From: Sinorhizobium numidicum
GTDB taxonomy: Bacteria > Pseudomonadota > Alphaproteobacteria > Rhizobiales > Rhizobiaceae
Assembly: GCF_029892045.1 (NCBI RefSeq)
Contig: NZ_CP120368.1
Span: 3,163,501 to 3,227,500 of the forward strand
Length of the DNA stretch: 64,000 nt
Direction: 5' to 3'
A model generated the notes under the pieces. It saw only the letters and a list, made by a program, of their open reading frames with translations. It did no database searches and was not told where the DNA came from. This document shows positions 10,901 through 17,168 of the stretch, piece after piece. The position numbers and the translations under genes are program-made. Position 1 is the stretch's first letter. Each line of letters opens with the position of its first letter.

Positions 10901-11080
10901 GGCAACGGTTTCCGCGTCCGCCCCCGGATAGGAGGCGCGGACGACGATGGTGGGCGGCGCGATTTCCGGATACTGCGCCACCGGCAACTGGAAATAGGCG
11001 ATGCCGCCAACGATCAGCAGCACGATCGAGAGCACCGAGGCGAAGATCGGCCTGTCGACGAAGAAATGCGCAAATCTCAT
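7904..11080 (-). CDS. RND (HAE1) multidrug efflux pump, inner-membrane subunit
   Basis: The 1058-residue protein is an AcrB/MexB-type proton antiporter. It starts with the conserved FFVDRPIFA amphipathic segment and first membrane helix. The TM4 proton-relay aspartate pair is visible as VVDDAIVVVEN, and the TM10 lysine as GLAAKNAILIVEF. The two large periplasmic loops give it full length. The start overlaps the adaptor stop by 4 bases. No outer-membrane factor or local TetR repressor is present, so it must use a TolC-like partner encoded elsewhere. Confidence 0.95.
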   Translation of the reverse strand: MRFAHFFVDRPIFASVLSIVLLIVGGIAYFQLPVAQYPEIAPPTIVVRASYPGADAETVANTVATPLEQEINGVENMLYMSSYSTADGSMSLTITFKLGTDLDQAQVLVQNRVSIAEPRLPEDVRRIGVTTTKSSPDLMMVVHLLSPSDRYDQLYVSNYARTRIRDILVRLDGVGDVTLFGEREYALRVWLDPQKLSAYGMTAGDVVEALREQNVQVSGGSIGGPPISGDNAFQYTVTTDGRFSDARQFRYVIVKATEDGRLVQLQDVARVELGAREYVTNSYLNGSPAVALGIFSRPGTNALAAAESIQATMADLSRDFPEGLEYRIIYNPTEFISESIDEVYKTIAEAAILVALVVIIFLQSWRTAIIPIVAIPVSLIGTFALLFAFGFSLNMLTLFGLVLAIGIVVDDAIVVVENVERNLARGMTPREAAHVTMDEVGAAVVAISLVLTAVFVPTAFIPGIAGQFYLQFAVTISVATVISAINSLTLSPALAAILLRPHENHEHESRNPLTRFGRGLANGFNTGFDRMADGYGWVVRRLVQTRVALAAALLVFVGLLGATWYMTQIVPRGFVPQMDQGYAIVVIQLPDGASLERTDAVVQRASAMVREVPGVKDAVAFAGFNGATFTNASNSGVIFTPFDSFEERLENRQSAEQIIGQIFGAMQSLQEAFIIAVPPPSVRGIGNSGGFKMQIMDRQSPDMRRALGLAHQMMGVANQTEGLTGVFTTFSATSPQFFLAIDRDKARALNVPIPNIFETLSINLGASYVNDFNAFGRVYQVRAQADQQYRVERDDILALKVRSASGALVPLGTLVEIRDTSGPALVQRYNMYVSVPVQGNPAPGVSTGSALDKMEALAGQILPQGTTFEWTELAFQERQTGNTAVFIFALSVIFVFLALAAQYESWVLPLAIILIVPLAVLAALVGVSIRGFDNNVLTQIGLIVLIGLAAKNAILIVEFARQGEEEGKTPVEAAIEASRLRLRPILMTAFAFILGVVPLVIATGPGAEMRQSLGTAVFSGMLGVTFLGLFLTPVFYVTLRSFRRKRAPVAGEATAPAE

Positions 11081-12234
11081 TGGGCGTTCTCCGCCGACTG
11101 TGCTGCTTCCTGGGGCAGCACGACGAGTTCGGGCTTTACCTTCACGCCGGGTCTGGCGCGCATGAGACCATTGACGATGATCGTCTCGTCGCCGGTCATG
11201 CCGCTGCGGATGACGCGGTAGCCGTGCAGTCGCGGTCCGAGGCGCACTGGCTTGGCCATGACGCTGCCGTCCTGGCTGACTTCGTAAACGATCCGTTCGT
11301 TCTGGTCGGCGCCGATCGCCTCGTCCGGCACGAGGACCGCCCTATAGATATTCGAACCCTCGACCTCCACCCGCCCGAAGAGGCCGGGCTGCAGAATGAA
11401 ATTGGGATTGGGGAAACGGGCGCGCACGCGCATCGTGCCCGTCTGATTGTCCACCCGGTTCTCCGCAAAATCGAGCTTGCCTTCGAATGGCGCCTCGTTG
11501 GCGTCGGCAATCGTCACCAGGACGCTGAGCGCCCCTGCGCCCTCCTGCAATGCGCTGCCCCGCTCGCGCGCCGTGCGCGCATAGGAAAGCAGCCGGCGCT
11601 CGTCGACGTCGAAATAGAAGTCGATCGGATCGAGCGTAACGATTGTCGTCAGCACCGTTTGGTCCGCCTGGACAAGGTTGCCCGGCGAGAGAAGCCGTCG
11701 GTCGACGCGGCCGCTGAGCGGCGCGGTAATCGTCGTGTATTCGAGGTCGAGCTTGGCGCGCTCCACCGCGGCCTCGGCGCCGCGCACGCCAGCCTGTGCC
11801 GCGAGCAGTGCACGGCGATCGTCGTCGAGCCTCGATACCGAAAGCGTGCCTGTGCCGGCCAGCGACTCCGTTCGCTTGAACGTCGTTTCGGCGAAGGCAA
11901 GCGTCGACTGTGCTGACGCCAGCGACGCTTCCGCCTGGGCGAGTGCCGTGCGGAACGGCCGCTGGTCGATGACGAAGAGCTTGTCACCCTTTTTCACCAG
12001 CGCACCATCGGTGAAGAGGACCTCGTCAAGATAACCGCCGACACGGGAGCGGACGGAAACCTCGTCGACGGCCTCGAAGCGGCCGATGAATTCGTCGGCG
12101 TCGATGACATCGCGCACCACCGGCTTGGCGACGGTTACCGTAGGCAGTTGCGCATCCTGCGCATCCGCCGGCACCGATATGAGAAGGAAGGTCGAAACGC
12201 CGAGAATCGCCGGCAGACGCCAGTTTCGCAACAT
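11077..12234 (-). CDS. RND efflux periplasmic adaptor (membrane fusion protein)
   Basis: I place the start at MLRNWRLPAILG (385 residues), where GGAGAG lies about 7 bases upstream and the protein then begins with a signal sequence ending ADAQ. The frame is open 24 codons further. The adaptor has the HlyD/AcrA order: 'RVGGYLDEVLFTDGALVKKGD' lipoyl half, alpha-hairpin rich in Ala and Ser, then 'ITAPLSGRVDRRLLSPGNLV', beta-barrel and membrane-proximal domain. It bridges the pump to an outer-membrane channel. No lipobox cysteine is seen in the signal. Confidence 0.92.
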   Translation of the reverse strand: MLRNWRLPAILGVSTFLLISVPADAQDAQLPTVTVAKPVVRDVIDADEFIGRFEAVDEVSVRSRVGGYLDEVLFTDGALVKKGDKLFVIDQRPFRTALAQAEASLASAQSTLAFAETTFKRTESLAGTGTLSVSRLDDDRRALLAAQAGVRGAEAAVERAKLDLEYTTITAPLSGRVDRRLLSPGNLVQADQTVLTTIVTLDPIDFYFDVDERRLLSYARTARERGSALQEGAGALSVLVTIADANEAPFEGKLDFAENRVDNQTGTMRVRARFPNPNFILQPGLFGRVEVEGSNIYRAVLVPDEAIGADQNERIVYEVSQDGSVMAKPVRLGPRLHGYRVIRSGMTGDETIIVNGLMRARPGVKVKPELVVLPQEAAQSAENAQ

Positions 12235-12541
12235 GAACGCTCTCCAAAGCACTTGAACACCAATATCGCCGGCGCGGCTTGGGTCGTCCGGTTGCCGTGG
12301 CGACATTTCGAGCCCGGAGCGCTCCGCTCCAGGGTGGCACTACGTCATGGAAACCTGCGAGTAGCGGCCGCATCCCTGCGGCTCTGATTTTGGAGCTAAC
12401 CTGCCACCATTTGGAAAGACTGTCACCCTGAAAAAAGGCAATGCCGCAAGGGTGATGCGCCACAAGGGAGGCGCGCCATTTCCGATGCGCAGGTGCAAAG
12501 CCGTGAATGCAAATGGCAACGCGGCCAGAAGTCTATCTGGC

Positions 12542-13375
12542 CTACAACCAAAATTCCGGAATCGTCTCGCCGAGCCGCGGACCCATCCGGAGGGGTGCGA
12601 TCTTCTCGGCAAGACCCGTGCGGTCGGAAATCTCGACCCCGACTCCGCAGATGGTGGCGGGGCCGGAGGCCGCCTCGAAGCGGCCCTTGGGCATCTTCGA
12701 GATGAACCGGTTCAGCGGCTCCTCCTTGTCCATCCCGAGCGAAGAATCGTAGTCGCCGCACATGCCGGCATCACTGATATAGCCGGTGCCGCCATTGAGG
12801 ATCTGATGATCCGCGGTCGGTACATGCGTATGGGTGCCGACCACCAGGCTGGCGCGGCCATCGACAAAATGGCCGAAGCATTGTTTCTCGCTCGTCGCCT
12901 CGGCGTGGAAATCGAAGACGATCGCGTCAGCCTGCTCGCCCAATGGGCAGGCGTCGAGGATGATCTCGGCCGCTTTGAAAGGGTCGTCGAGCTCCGGATG
13001 CATGAAGACCCGGCCCATGATATTGGCGACGAGCACACGGGAGCCATTGCGGGCGAAGAAGAGATTGGCGCCACGTCCCGGTGTTCCGGCGGGATAGTTG
13101 GCCGGGCGCAAGAACTGATCGTGCCGTTCGCAGAAGACCACCGCCTCCTTCTGGTCCCAGACATGGTTGCCGGTCGTCACCACATCGGCGCCGGCGTTGA
13201 TCGTTTCCAGAAAAATGTCCTCGGTGATGCCAAAGCCGCCGGCAGCGTTCTCGCCGTTGACGATAACAAAGTCGAGCTTGAAGTCGCTCACCAATCCTGG
13301 AAGACGCTCCCAGACCGCCGTGCGGCCTGTCTTGCCAACCATATCTCCCAGAAACAGAAGTCGCATGCCGTTCAA
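12542..13375 (-). CDS. YmdB-like metallophosphoesterase (TIGR00282)
   Basis: A 277-residue cytosolic phosphodiesterase. The motifs are LFLGDMVGKTGR at the N-terminus (Asp), 'VNGENAAGGFGI' (Glu/Asn), 'TTGNHVWDQKE' and 'VVGTHTHVPTADHQIL'. The family homologue YmdB hydrolyses 2',3'-cyclic nucleotides and affects RNA turnover and biofilm fate in Bacillus. The role in rhizobia is not established. It shares direction with 5-FCL upstream, with a family-2 palindrome between them. Confidence 0.9.
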   Translation of the reverse strand: MNGMRLLFLGDMVGKTGRTAVWERLPGLVSDFKLDFVIVNGENAAGGFGITEDIFLETINAGADVVTTGNHVWDQKEAVVFCERHDQFLRPANYPAGTPGRGANLFFARNGSRVLVANIMGRVFMHPELDDPFKAAEIILDACPLGEQADAIVFDFHAEATSEKQCFGHFVDGRASLVVGTHTHVPTADHQILNGGTGYISDAGMCGDYDSSLGMDKEEPLNRFISKMPKGRFEAASGPATICGVGVEISDRTGLAEKIAPLRMGPRLGETIPEFWL

Positions 13376-13384
13376 TCCCGTTTA

Positions 13385-13496
13385 GATCACGATGATTTGG
13401 GTCAAATCGACCCAACTGATTAAACGTGATCGATTCTAATCAGTTGGAGCGGGATGCGGACGGAAAAGCGCGCGCACTTTTCTCATCCCGCTCTAA
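13385..13496. repeat. Composite palindromic repeat, family 2, copy B
   Basis: This has the same architecture as the copy at 7649-7761: a GATCACGATGATTTGGGT..ACCCAA..CGTGATC dyad followed by GGAGCGGGATG...CATCCCGCTC. Its right edge supplies the TAG stop codon (13493-13495) of the 5-formyl-THF cyclo-ligase, so the repeat abuts or has entered the gene's 3' end. Confidence 0.75.
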
Positions 13497-14065
13497 AAAT
13501 GCCGAAAACCGCTCTCCGTCAAAATGGCGTCCAGCGCCACGTCGTGCGGTTCAGCCGGCACTGATGCCACTTCCTGGCAATCGAATGCAATCCCGATCAG
13601 CCGAGGCATGTGGCCTTTGTTGCGCAAGCGATCGATCGCCCGGTCGTAGTAGCCGGCGCCGTAGCCGATTCGATGGCCAACGGAGTCGAAAGCCGAAAGC
13701 GGAACGAGCATGATGTCCGGATCGAGCTCCGGAGCTTCCGCTCCCGGACCGGTCGTGCCAAAACCGGTCTCGACCACCGCCACGCCGTCGAGGAGTTCGC
13801 GAAACACGATCGTCTTCTTGTCCATGATGACCGGCAGGCAGAGCCGCGCGCCGCGGTCCCGGAGCCGCACCATCAGCGGGCGGATGTCCACTTCCGAACG
13901 GATCGGCCAGAAGCCGGAAACGATATGGCCCGGATCGAGCGCGATAATGTCGCCGGCATGGTCCGCCATCGTCAGGCTCGCCTCGATTCGCACTTCGGCC
14001 GGCATAGCGTCGCGCAAGGCCAGACACTCCTTCCTCAGCGCCGCCTTCAAATCCTTCGGTGACAT
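13493..14065 (-). CDS. 5-formyltetrahydrofolate cyclo-ligase
   Basis: This 190-residue enzyme converts 5-formyl-THF to 5,10-methenyl-THF using ATP, returning stored folate to the active pool. Visible are the N-terminal KAALRKECLALRD helix and the C-terminal nucleotide/Mg loop GYGAGYYDRAIDRL. I chose MSPKDLK as the start because it gives the family length; the frame is open 50 codons upstream without family similarity. In many proteobacteria this gene follows zapA and 6S RNA. Here both occur on the same strand, but 1.8 kb away. Confidence 0.93.
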   Translation of the reverse strand: MSPKDLKAALRKECLALRDAMPAEVRIEASLTMADHAGDIIALDPGHIVSGFWPIRSEVDIRPLMVRLRDRGARLCLPVIMDKKTIVFRELLDGVAVVETGFGTTGPGAEAPELDPDIMLVPLSAFDSVGHRIGYGAGYYDRAIDRLRNKGHMPRLIGIAFDCQEVASVPAEPHDVALDAILTESGFRHF

Positions 14066-14381
14066 CGAACGTCCTTTCCCGCGGGCGAAAGTCCCGCCTG
14101 CTGCATATCGGGCGCAGCTTCGCCGCGCATGGCGTAGCGCAAAATGCCAGTTAGCTGGAACCATGTCGCCGCCGCTTTTGCAACACTTCGCGACAGTGTT
14201 TCCGTGTCGATCCATATAGGCACGGCCTTGGCATTGCGTTCATCATCAGCCGTGGTGCCGCTTCGCAGGCCGCGCCAGAAATGAAAATTGTCTCGTGATT
14301 TCAAATAATTAGCGCGACCTAATACCCGTTTTTCACGCGGTAGCAAGGTCTTGCAGGCAGAAATGAAATAAGCCGCAGTCC
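14066..14381. other. Intergenic gap (316 bp) upstream of 5-FCL
   Basis: No gene is supportable. On the minus strand, about 15 bases before the 5-FCL start, there is a small GCGGG...CCCGC hairpin (about 14080-14098) that could sit in the 5-FCL leader. I first suspected 6S RNA here but rejected it in favour of the zapA-proximal site. Confidence 0.4.
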
Positions 14382-14591
14382 ATGTCGGAGAGGATCAATG
14401 AACTCGACCCGCTCGAATTGCGTTGCCTTACTCTTGCGGCTCACGGCCGGACACGGGAGGACATGACGCGCGAGACCGACATTCCGATGGCACGGATCGA
14501 TGGGGCGCTTGAGGACGCGATGCGGAAGCTCCAGGCGAGCAACCTCGCGGAAGCCGTCTTCCGTGCCGCCCGGCTAGATCTGATCTCATAA
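14382..14591 (+). CDS. Stand-alone LuxR/sigma-4-like helix-turn-helix protein
   Basis: A 69-residue protein consisting of little more than one HTH: 'LDPLELRCLTLAAHGRTRED' leads into a recognition-type helix near residues 35-55. This matches the GerE/LuxR C-terminal layout ('L T x x E ... L x A x G x t ... I A'). There is no receiver or ligand domain. The stop overlaps the tail of the convergent DUF1127-like gene by 6 bases. It may be a small transcription factor; function unknown. Confidence 0.65.
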   Translation: MSERINELDPLELRCLTLAAHGRTREDMTRETDIPMARIDGALEDAMRKLQASNLAEAVFRAARLDLIS

Positions 14592-14819
14592 CATCCAGTG
14601 CGAACGGTAAACTGCCGCGGTCATCCGCAGCCGCTCGCAGCCGAGCGGCTCGACTATGTCCGTCAGGCCGGCGTCCGCCAATAGGCGCGGATCGCCTCGG
14701 CGCAGGAGCGCGGCGGATTGCTCGCGGATCGCAAGTGATAGGCGCCAGGGCGCGAGCCTTGACTGCAGCAGCGAAGCGCCATCGGCAATAGCGAATCCGG
14801 TCGCGAACAAGACAATCAT
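14586..14819 (-). CDS. DUF1127-like small protein
   Basis: A 77-residue protein starting at MIVLFATG. It ends with a DUF1127-type segment, 'RRGDPRLLADAGLT' (residues about 46-59), like the Arg-rich 'DDRLLADIGLTR' core of that family. Some rhizobial and Rhodobacter DUF1127 proteins bind RNA and affect sRNA stability. GAGG lies about 9 bases upstream of the ATG. It is divergent from the LysR gene at 14931 (111-bp gap), the usual arrangement of a LysR regulator and its target. The frame continues upstream, but LysR would overlap it. Confidence 0.6.
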   Translation of the reverse strand: MIVLFATGFAIADGASLLQSRLAPWRLSLAIREQSAALLRRGDPRLLADAGLTDIVEPLGCERLRMTAAVYRSHWML

Positions 14820-14930
14820 GGCAGAGGACCTCGGGAGAGACGCGCAACGAGGCCAATCTTCGAGCATTCGTTGACATGCAGCAAACGAATTGCAAACATA
14901 GCTGTCATTAGATTTTCTGATGGTGACCCT

Positions 14931-15869
14931 ATGTCGCTTCCACTCGACAGCGACTTGCTGCGGACCTTCCTGGCGGTGGCCGATGCCGGCAATCTCACGC
15001 ATGCAGCCGATACCGTCCGACGTACGCAGTCGGCCGTCAGCATGCAGATCAAGAGGCTCGAGGATCTGCTCGGCTTCGCGCTTTTCGAGCGCCATTCGCG
15101 CGGCGTGATCCTCACGGCTGAGGGCCGCCGGCTCGTCGACAATGCGCGGCGCATCGTCGCCCTCCTCGATGATACGGCGGCATCCATGCGCCTGCCTGCG
15201 CTCGACGGTTCGGTCAGGATCGGAATTTCGGAGGAGTACATCAACTCCGCCCTGCCGAAGGCCTTAGGCGCCTTCGCCGCAATTCATCCCGGCGTCGAGG
15301 TGACAGTGCAGCAGGGCACCTCGATGTCCAACCTCGCGGCCCTCGAAGCCGGAGAGATCGACCTCGCGGTCGTCTTCGAGCCCGGCGGCCGGACCCGGAA
15401 CGAGGTTCTCATGGTGGACCCCACCGTCTGGGTGACCTCCGATCAACACGGCACGCATGAACGACAGCCTCTGCCGATAGCCGCCTACACCTATGTCGAA
15501 GGCGGTTGGTGCGATGACCTGGCCCTGCGGAGCCTGAAGAAACGCGGTATCGGCAGTCGTGTTGCCTATATCAGCCGCACGAGCAGCGGGCTGATTGCCG
15601 CGGTTGTTTCAGGTCTCGCCATCGCGCCGCTGTCGCGCAGCGCCATACCTCCCGGCTGCCGGGAACTCACCGAGGACGACGGATTCGGCATCATCGACAT
15701 GTCGAACGTTGTCTTACGCACAAGGCCGGAAAACCGATCGCAGACCGTCGATGCGATGGCCGACGCCATCCGCCGCGCCTTTCGGGCGTCCGTCGATGTT
15801 GTCGGGGAAAAGGAAGGAGTGCGATCCACGACGACCGGTGGAGAGTTTACGATCCCGGGTACCTACTAG
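14931..15869 (+). CDS. LysR-family transcriptional regulator
   Basis: The 312-residue protein has an N-terminal winged HTH (residues 1-60; 'LRTFLAVADAGNLTHAADTV', 'SAVSMQIKRLE') and a periplasmic-binding-like effector domain. I use MSLPLDS as the start; the frame is open 20 codons upstream. The last 25 or so residues (after 'IRRAFRAS') extend past the usual end of the fold, and their codons lie opposite the 3' part of the 6S RNA gene. The likely target is the divergent DUF1127-like gene. Confidence 0.88.
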   Translation: MSLPLDSDLLRTFLAVADAGNLTHAADTVRRTQSAVSMQIKRLEDLLGFALFERHSRGVILTAEGRRLVDNARRIVALLDDTAASMRLPALDGSVRIGISEEYINSALPKALGAFAAIHPGVEVTVQQGTSMSNLAALEAGEIDLAVVFEPGGRTRNEVLMVDPTVWVTSDQHGTHERQPLPIAAYTYVEGGWCDDLALRSLKKRGIGSRVAYISRTSSGLIAAVVSGLAIAPLSRSAIPPGCRELTEDDGFGIIDMSNVVLRTRPENRSQTVDAMADAIRRAFRASVDVVGEKEGVRSTTTGGEFTIPGTY

Positions 15870-15977
15870 GTAGGTGGGCGCCGTATGTCCGAACCCACGA
15901 GTTCGGCCAGGGACAGCTCCCTTGAGATCGTGTATGGCCCCGGGGATTGTGGTTCCTGTCGGGAAGCGCAGACCGCG
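15822..15977 (-). ncRNA. ssrS: 6S RNA
   Basis: Read on the minus strand, positions 15923-15905 give AAGGGAGCUGUCCCUGGCC and 15880-15861 give CGCCCACCUACCUAGUAGGU, joined by GAACUCGUGGGUUC. This is the 3' half of alphaproteobacterial 6S RNA as I remember it, and the 5' half carries CCCCGGGGCC (about 15944). It lies just downstream of zapA on the same strand, the conserved position of ssrS. A CTATAT box (15984-15989) with CTGGCG 17 bases upstream could be its promoter. The core 15861-15950 is firm; both ends are estimates. 6S RNA binds housekeeping RNA polymerase and tunes it in stationary phase. Confidence 0.75.
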
Positions 15978-16083
15978 TCGCAGATATAGAACGTCTCGAC
16001 GGCTTTCGCCAGAGCGTATGCGGGAGCCGCTCAGATTTAAATTCAGAAATCCAAGTCGCCGGCGAGCGGTCTTGCCGAAACCG

Positions 16084-16461
16084 TCAGTTCGTGGGCGTGC
16101 TCGCGCGGCCGTTGAGCCTGGCAGCGATGCCGTGGATCTGTGCCGTCACCTCGGTCAGCGCGGAAGCGAGCGCCTCCTCGTTCTTGGCCTGATCGGACAG
16201 CGCCACGTCGCGGCCTTGCTTCAGATTTTCGAGTTCCGTCTCGAGGTTCTTCAGCCGGCGATCGACTTCGCTGAGTTCGTCCATGACCATGATGCCCGCC
16301 ATCACGGTCAGCCGCAGATCGCCGATTTCGCCGAACTGCGCCTTGAGATGGCCGACATATTGATCGAATCTCGTGGCGAGGTTGCTGAGGTGATCCTCCT
16401 GCCCCTCCTCGCAGGCCATGCGGTAGGCCTTTCCGTCGATCGTCACTGTCACCTGTGCCAT
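16084..16461 (-). CDS. zapA: Cell division protein ZapA
   Basis: A 125-residue protein with the ZapA fold: beta-hairpin 'QVTVTIDGKAYRMAC' at the N-terminus, then 'LSNLATRFDQYVGHLK' and a long C-terminal coiled coil (residues about 60-105). ZapA dimers crosslink FtsZ protofilaments at the division ring. It follows the DUF4164 gene by 12 bases, and 6S RNA lies downstream, matching the conserved zapA-ssrS order. Confidence 0.9.
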   Translation of the reverse strand: MAQVTVTIDGKAYRMACEEGQEDHLSNLATRFDQYVGHLKAQFGEIGDLRLTVMAGIMVMDELSEVDRRLKNLETELENLKQGRDVALSDQAKNEEALASALTEVTAQIHGIAARLNGRASTPTN

Positions 16462-16473
16462 GCTTCAAGAACC

Positions 16474-16743
16474 TCAGCGATCCAGTACCGCCCGAATGGT
16501 TTCCATAGCCGTAACCAGGCGACGGGAAACCTCGCGATTGACCTCTTCCAGCCGATTGGCCCGAAACTGCGACTGATCGAGTTCCTGAGCCAGCCGCGCC
16601 CGGTCCATATTGACCCGCCGCACTTCGCCTTCGAACTCGCTCACGTCCTTTTCCTTGTCAAAGCGGCCGTCGATCGCGATTTCAAGAGACTGAACCGCGC
16701 TGCGCAACTCCTCGATCGCCGCCTTGACCGTCTTTGCCGGCAT
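16474..16743 (-). CDS. DUF4164 coiled-coil protein
   Basis: An 89-residue, almost entirely heptad-repeat protein ('ELRSAVQSLEIAIDGRFDKEK', 'LAQELDQSQFRANRLEEVN') of the DUF4164 family, found beside zapA in Rhizobiales. Position and coiled coil suggest a partner in Z-ring organisation, possibly a ZapB-like role; that is inference. It is translated just ahead of zapA with a 12-base gap. Confidence 0.8.
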   Translation of the reverse strand: MPAKTVKAAIEELRSAVQSLEIAIDGRFDKEKDVSEFEGEVRRVNMDRARLAQELDQSQFRANRLEEVNREVSRRLVTAMETIRAVLDR

Positions 16744-17168
16744 GTCTTTCCGATACCTTTCTAGAGCGGGATGAGGAAAACGCGAACCGGCTTCCGCACT
16801 GCCCTAAAACAAAGTGCCGGAGCCTCGTGCGTGTTCGCGTGAACGCGCCGCGCTCCAGAGAGGCCGAATCGCCAGTATCCTGTGCGCTTCGGCTCGCTCC
16901 TTTTTAAACCCATTACGCAAGTCTCAACAATGCCAACCGCAACGATCGCCAGCGGAAGCTGTGGATCGTCGATTCCGCCGGTGGACCGCGCCGGCCGCGA
17001 GGCCATGTTGCAGCGCCGGAAACAGCACGAAAATGCCGGCGCCATTTGGTCGCGGAGGGCCCGTATTTATTGACTCGCTCGGCGCACCTGCTATGTGTCA
17101 GCCGCTTCTCATACGGTCTTTGGAGGATAGAGACCGTCCCCTGACCACCGAACTCAAACGGAACAGTC
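16744..17168. other. Intergenic region (425 bp) between DUF4164 and tkt
   Basis: Divergent gap that should hold promoters for zapA and tkt. It begins with a half-copy of the family-2 palindrome (16761-16807). Near the tkt start, 17113-17137 forms a 7-bp stem (ACGGTCT/AGACCGT) whose 11-base loop displays GGAGGA. No ORF in the gap looks real. Confidence 0.5.
16761..16807. repeat. Family-2 palindrome, half copy C
   Basis: CTAGAGCGGGATGAGGAAAA..CGCGAACCGGCTTCCGCACTGCCCTAA. This is the second module of the composite repeat, with a degenerate right arm and without the GATCACGATGAT module. Confidence 0.65.

Noticed and set aside
14080..14260. Possible 6S RNA directly upstream of the 5-FCL gene
   Set aside because: The position is plausible, but the sequence lacks the 6S signature, which is found intact at 15861-15950 beside zapA.
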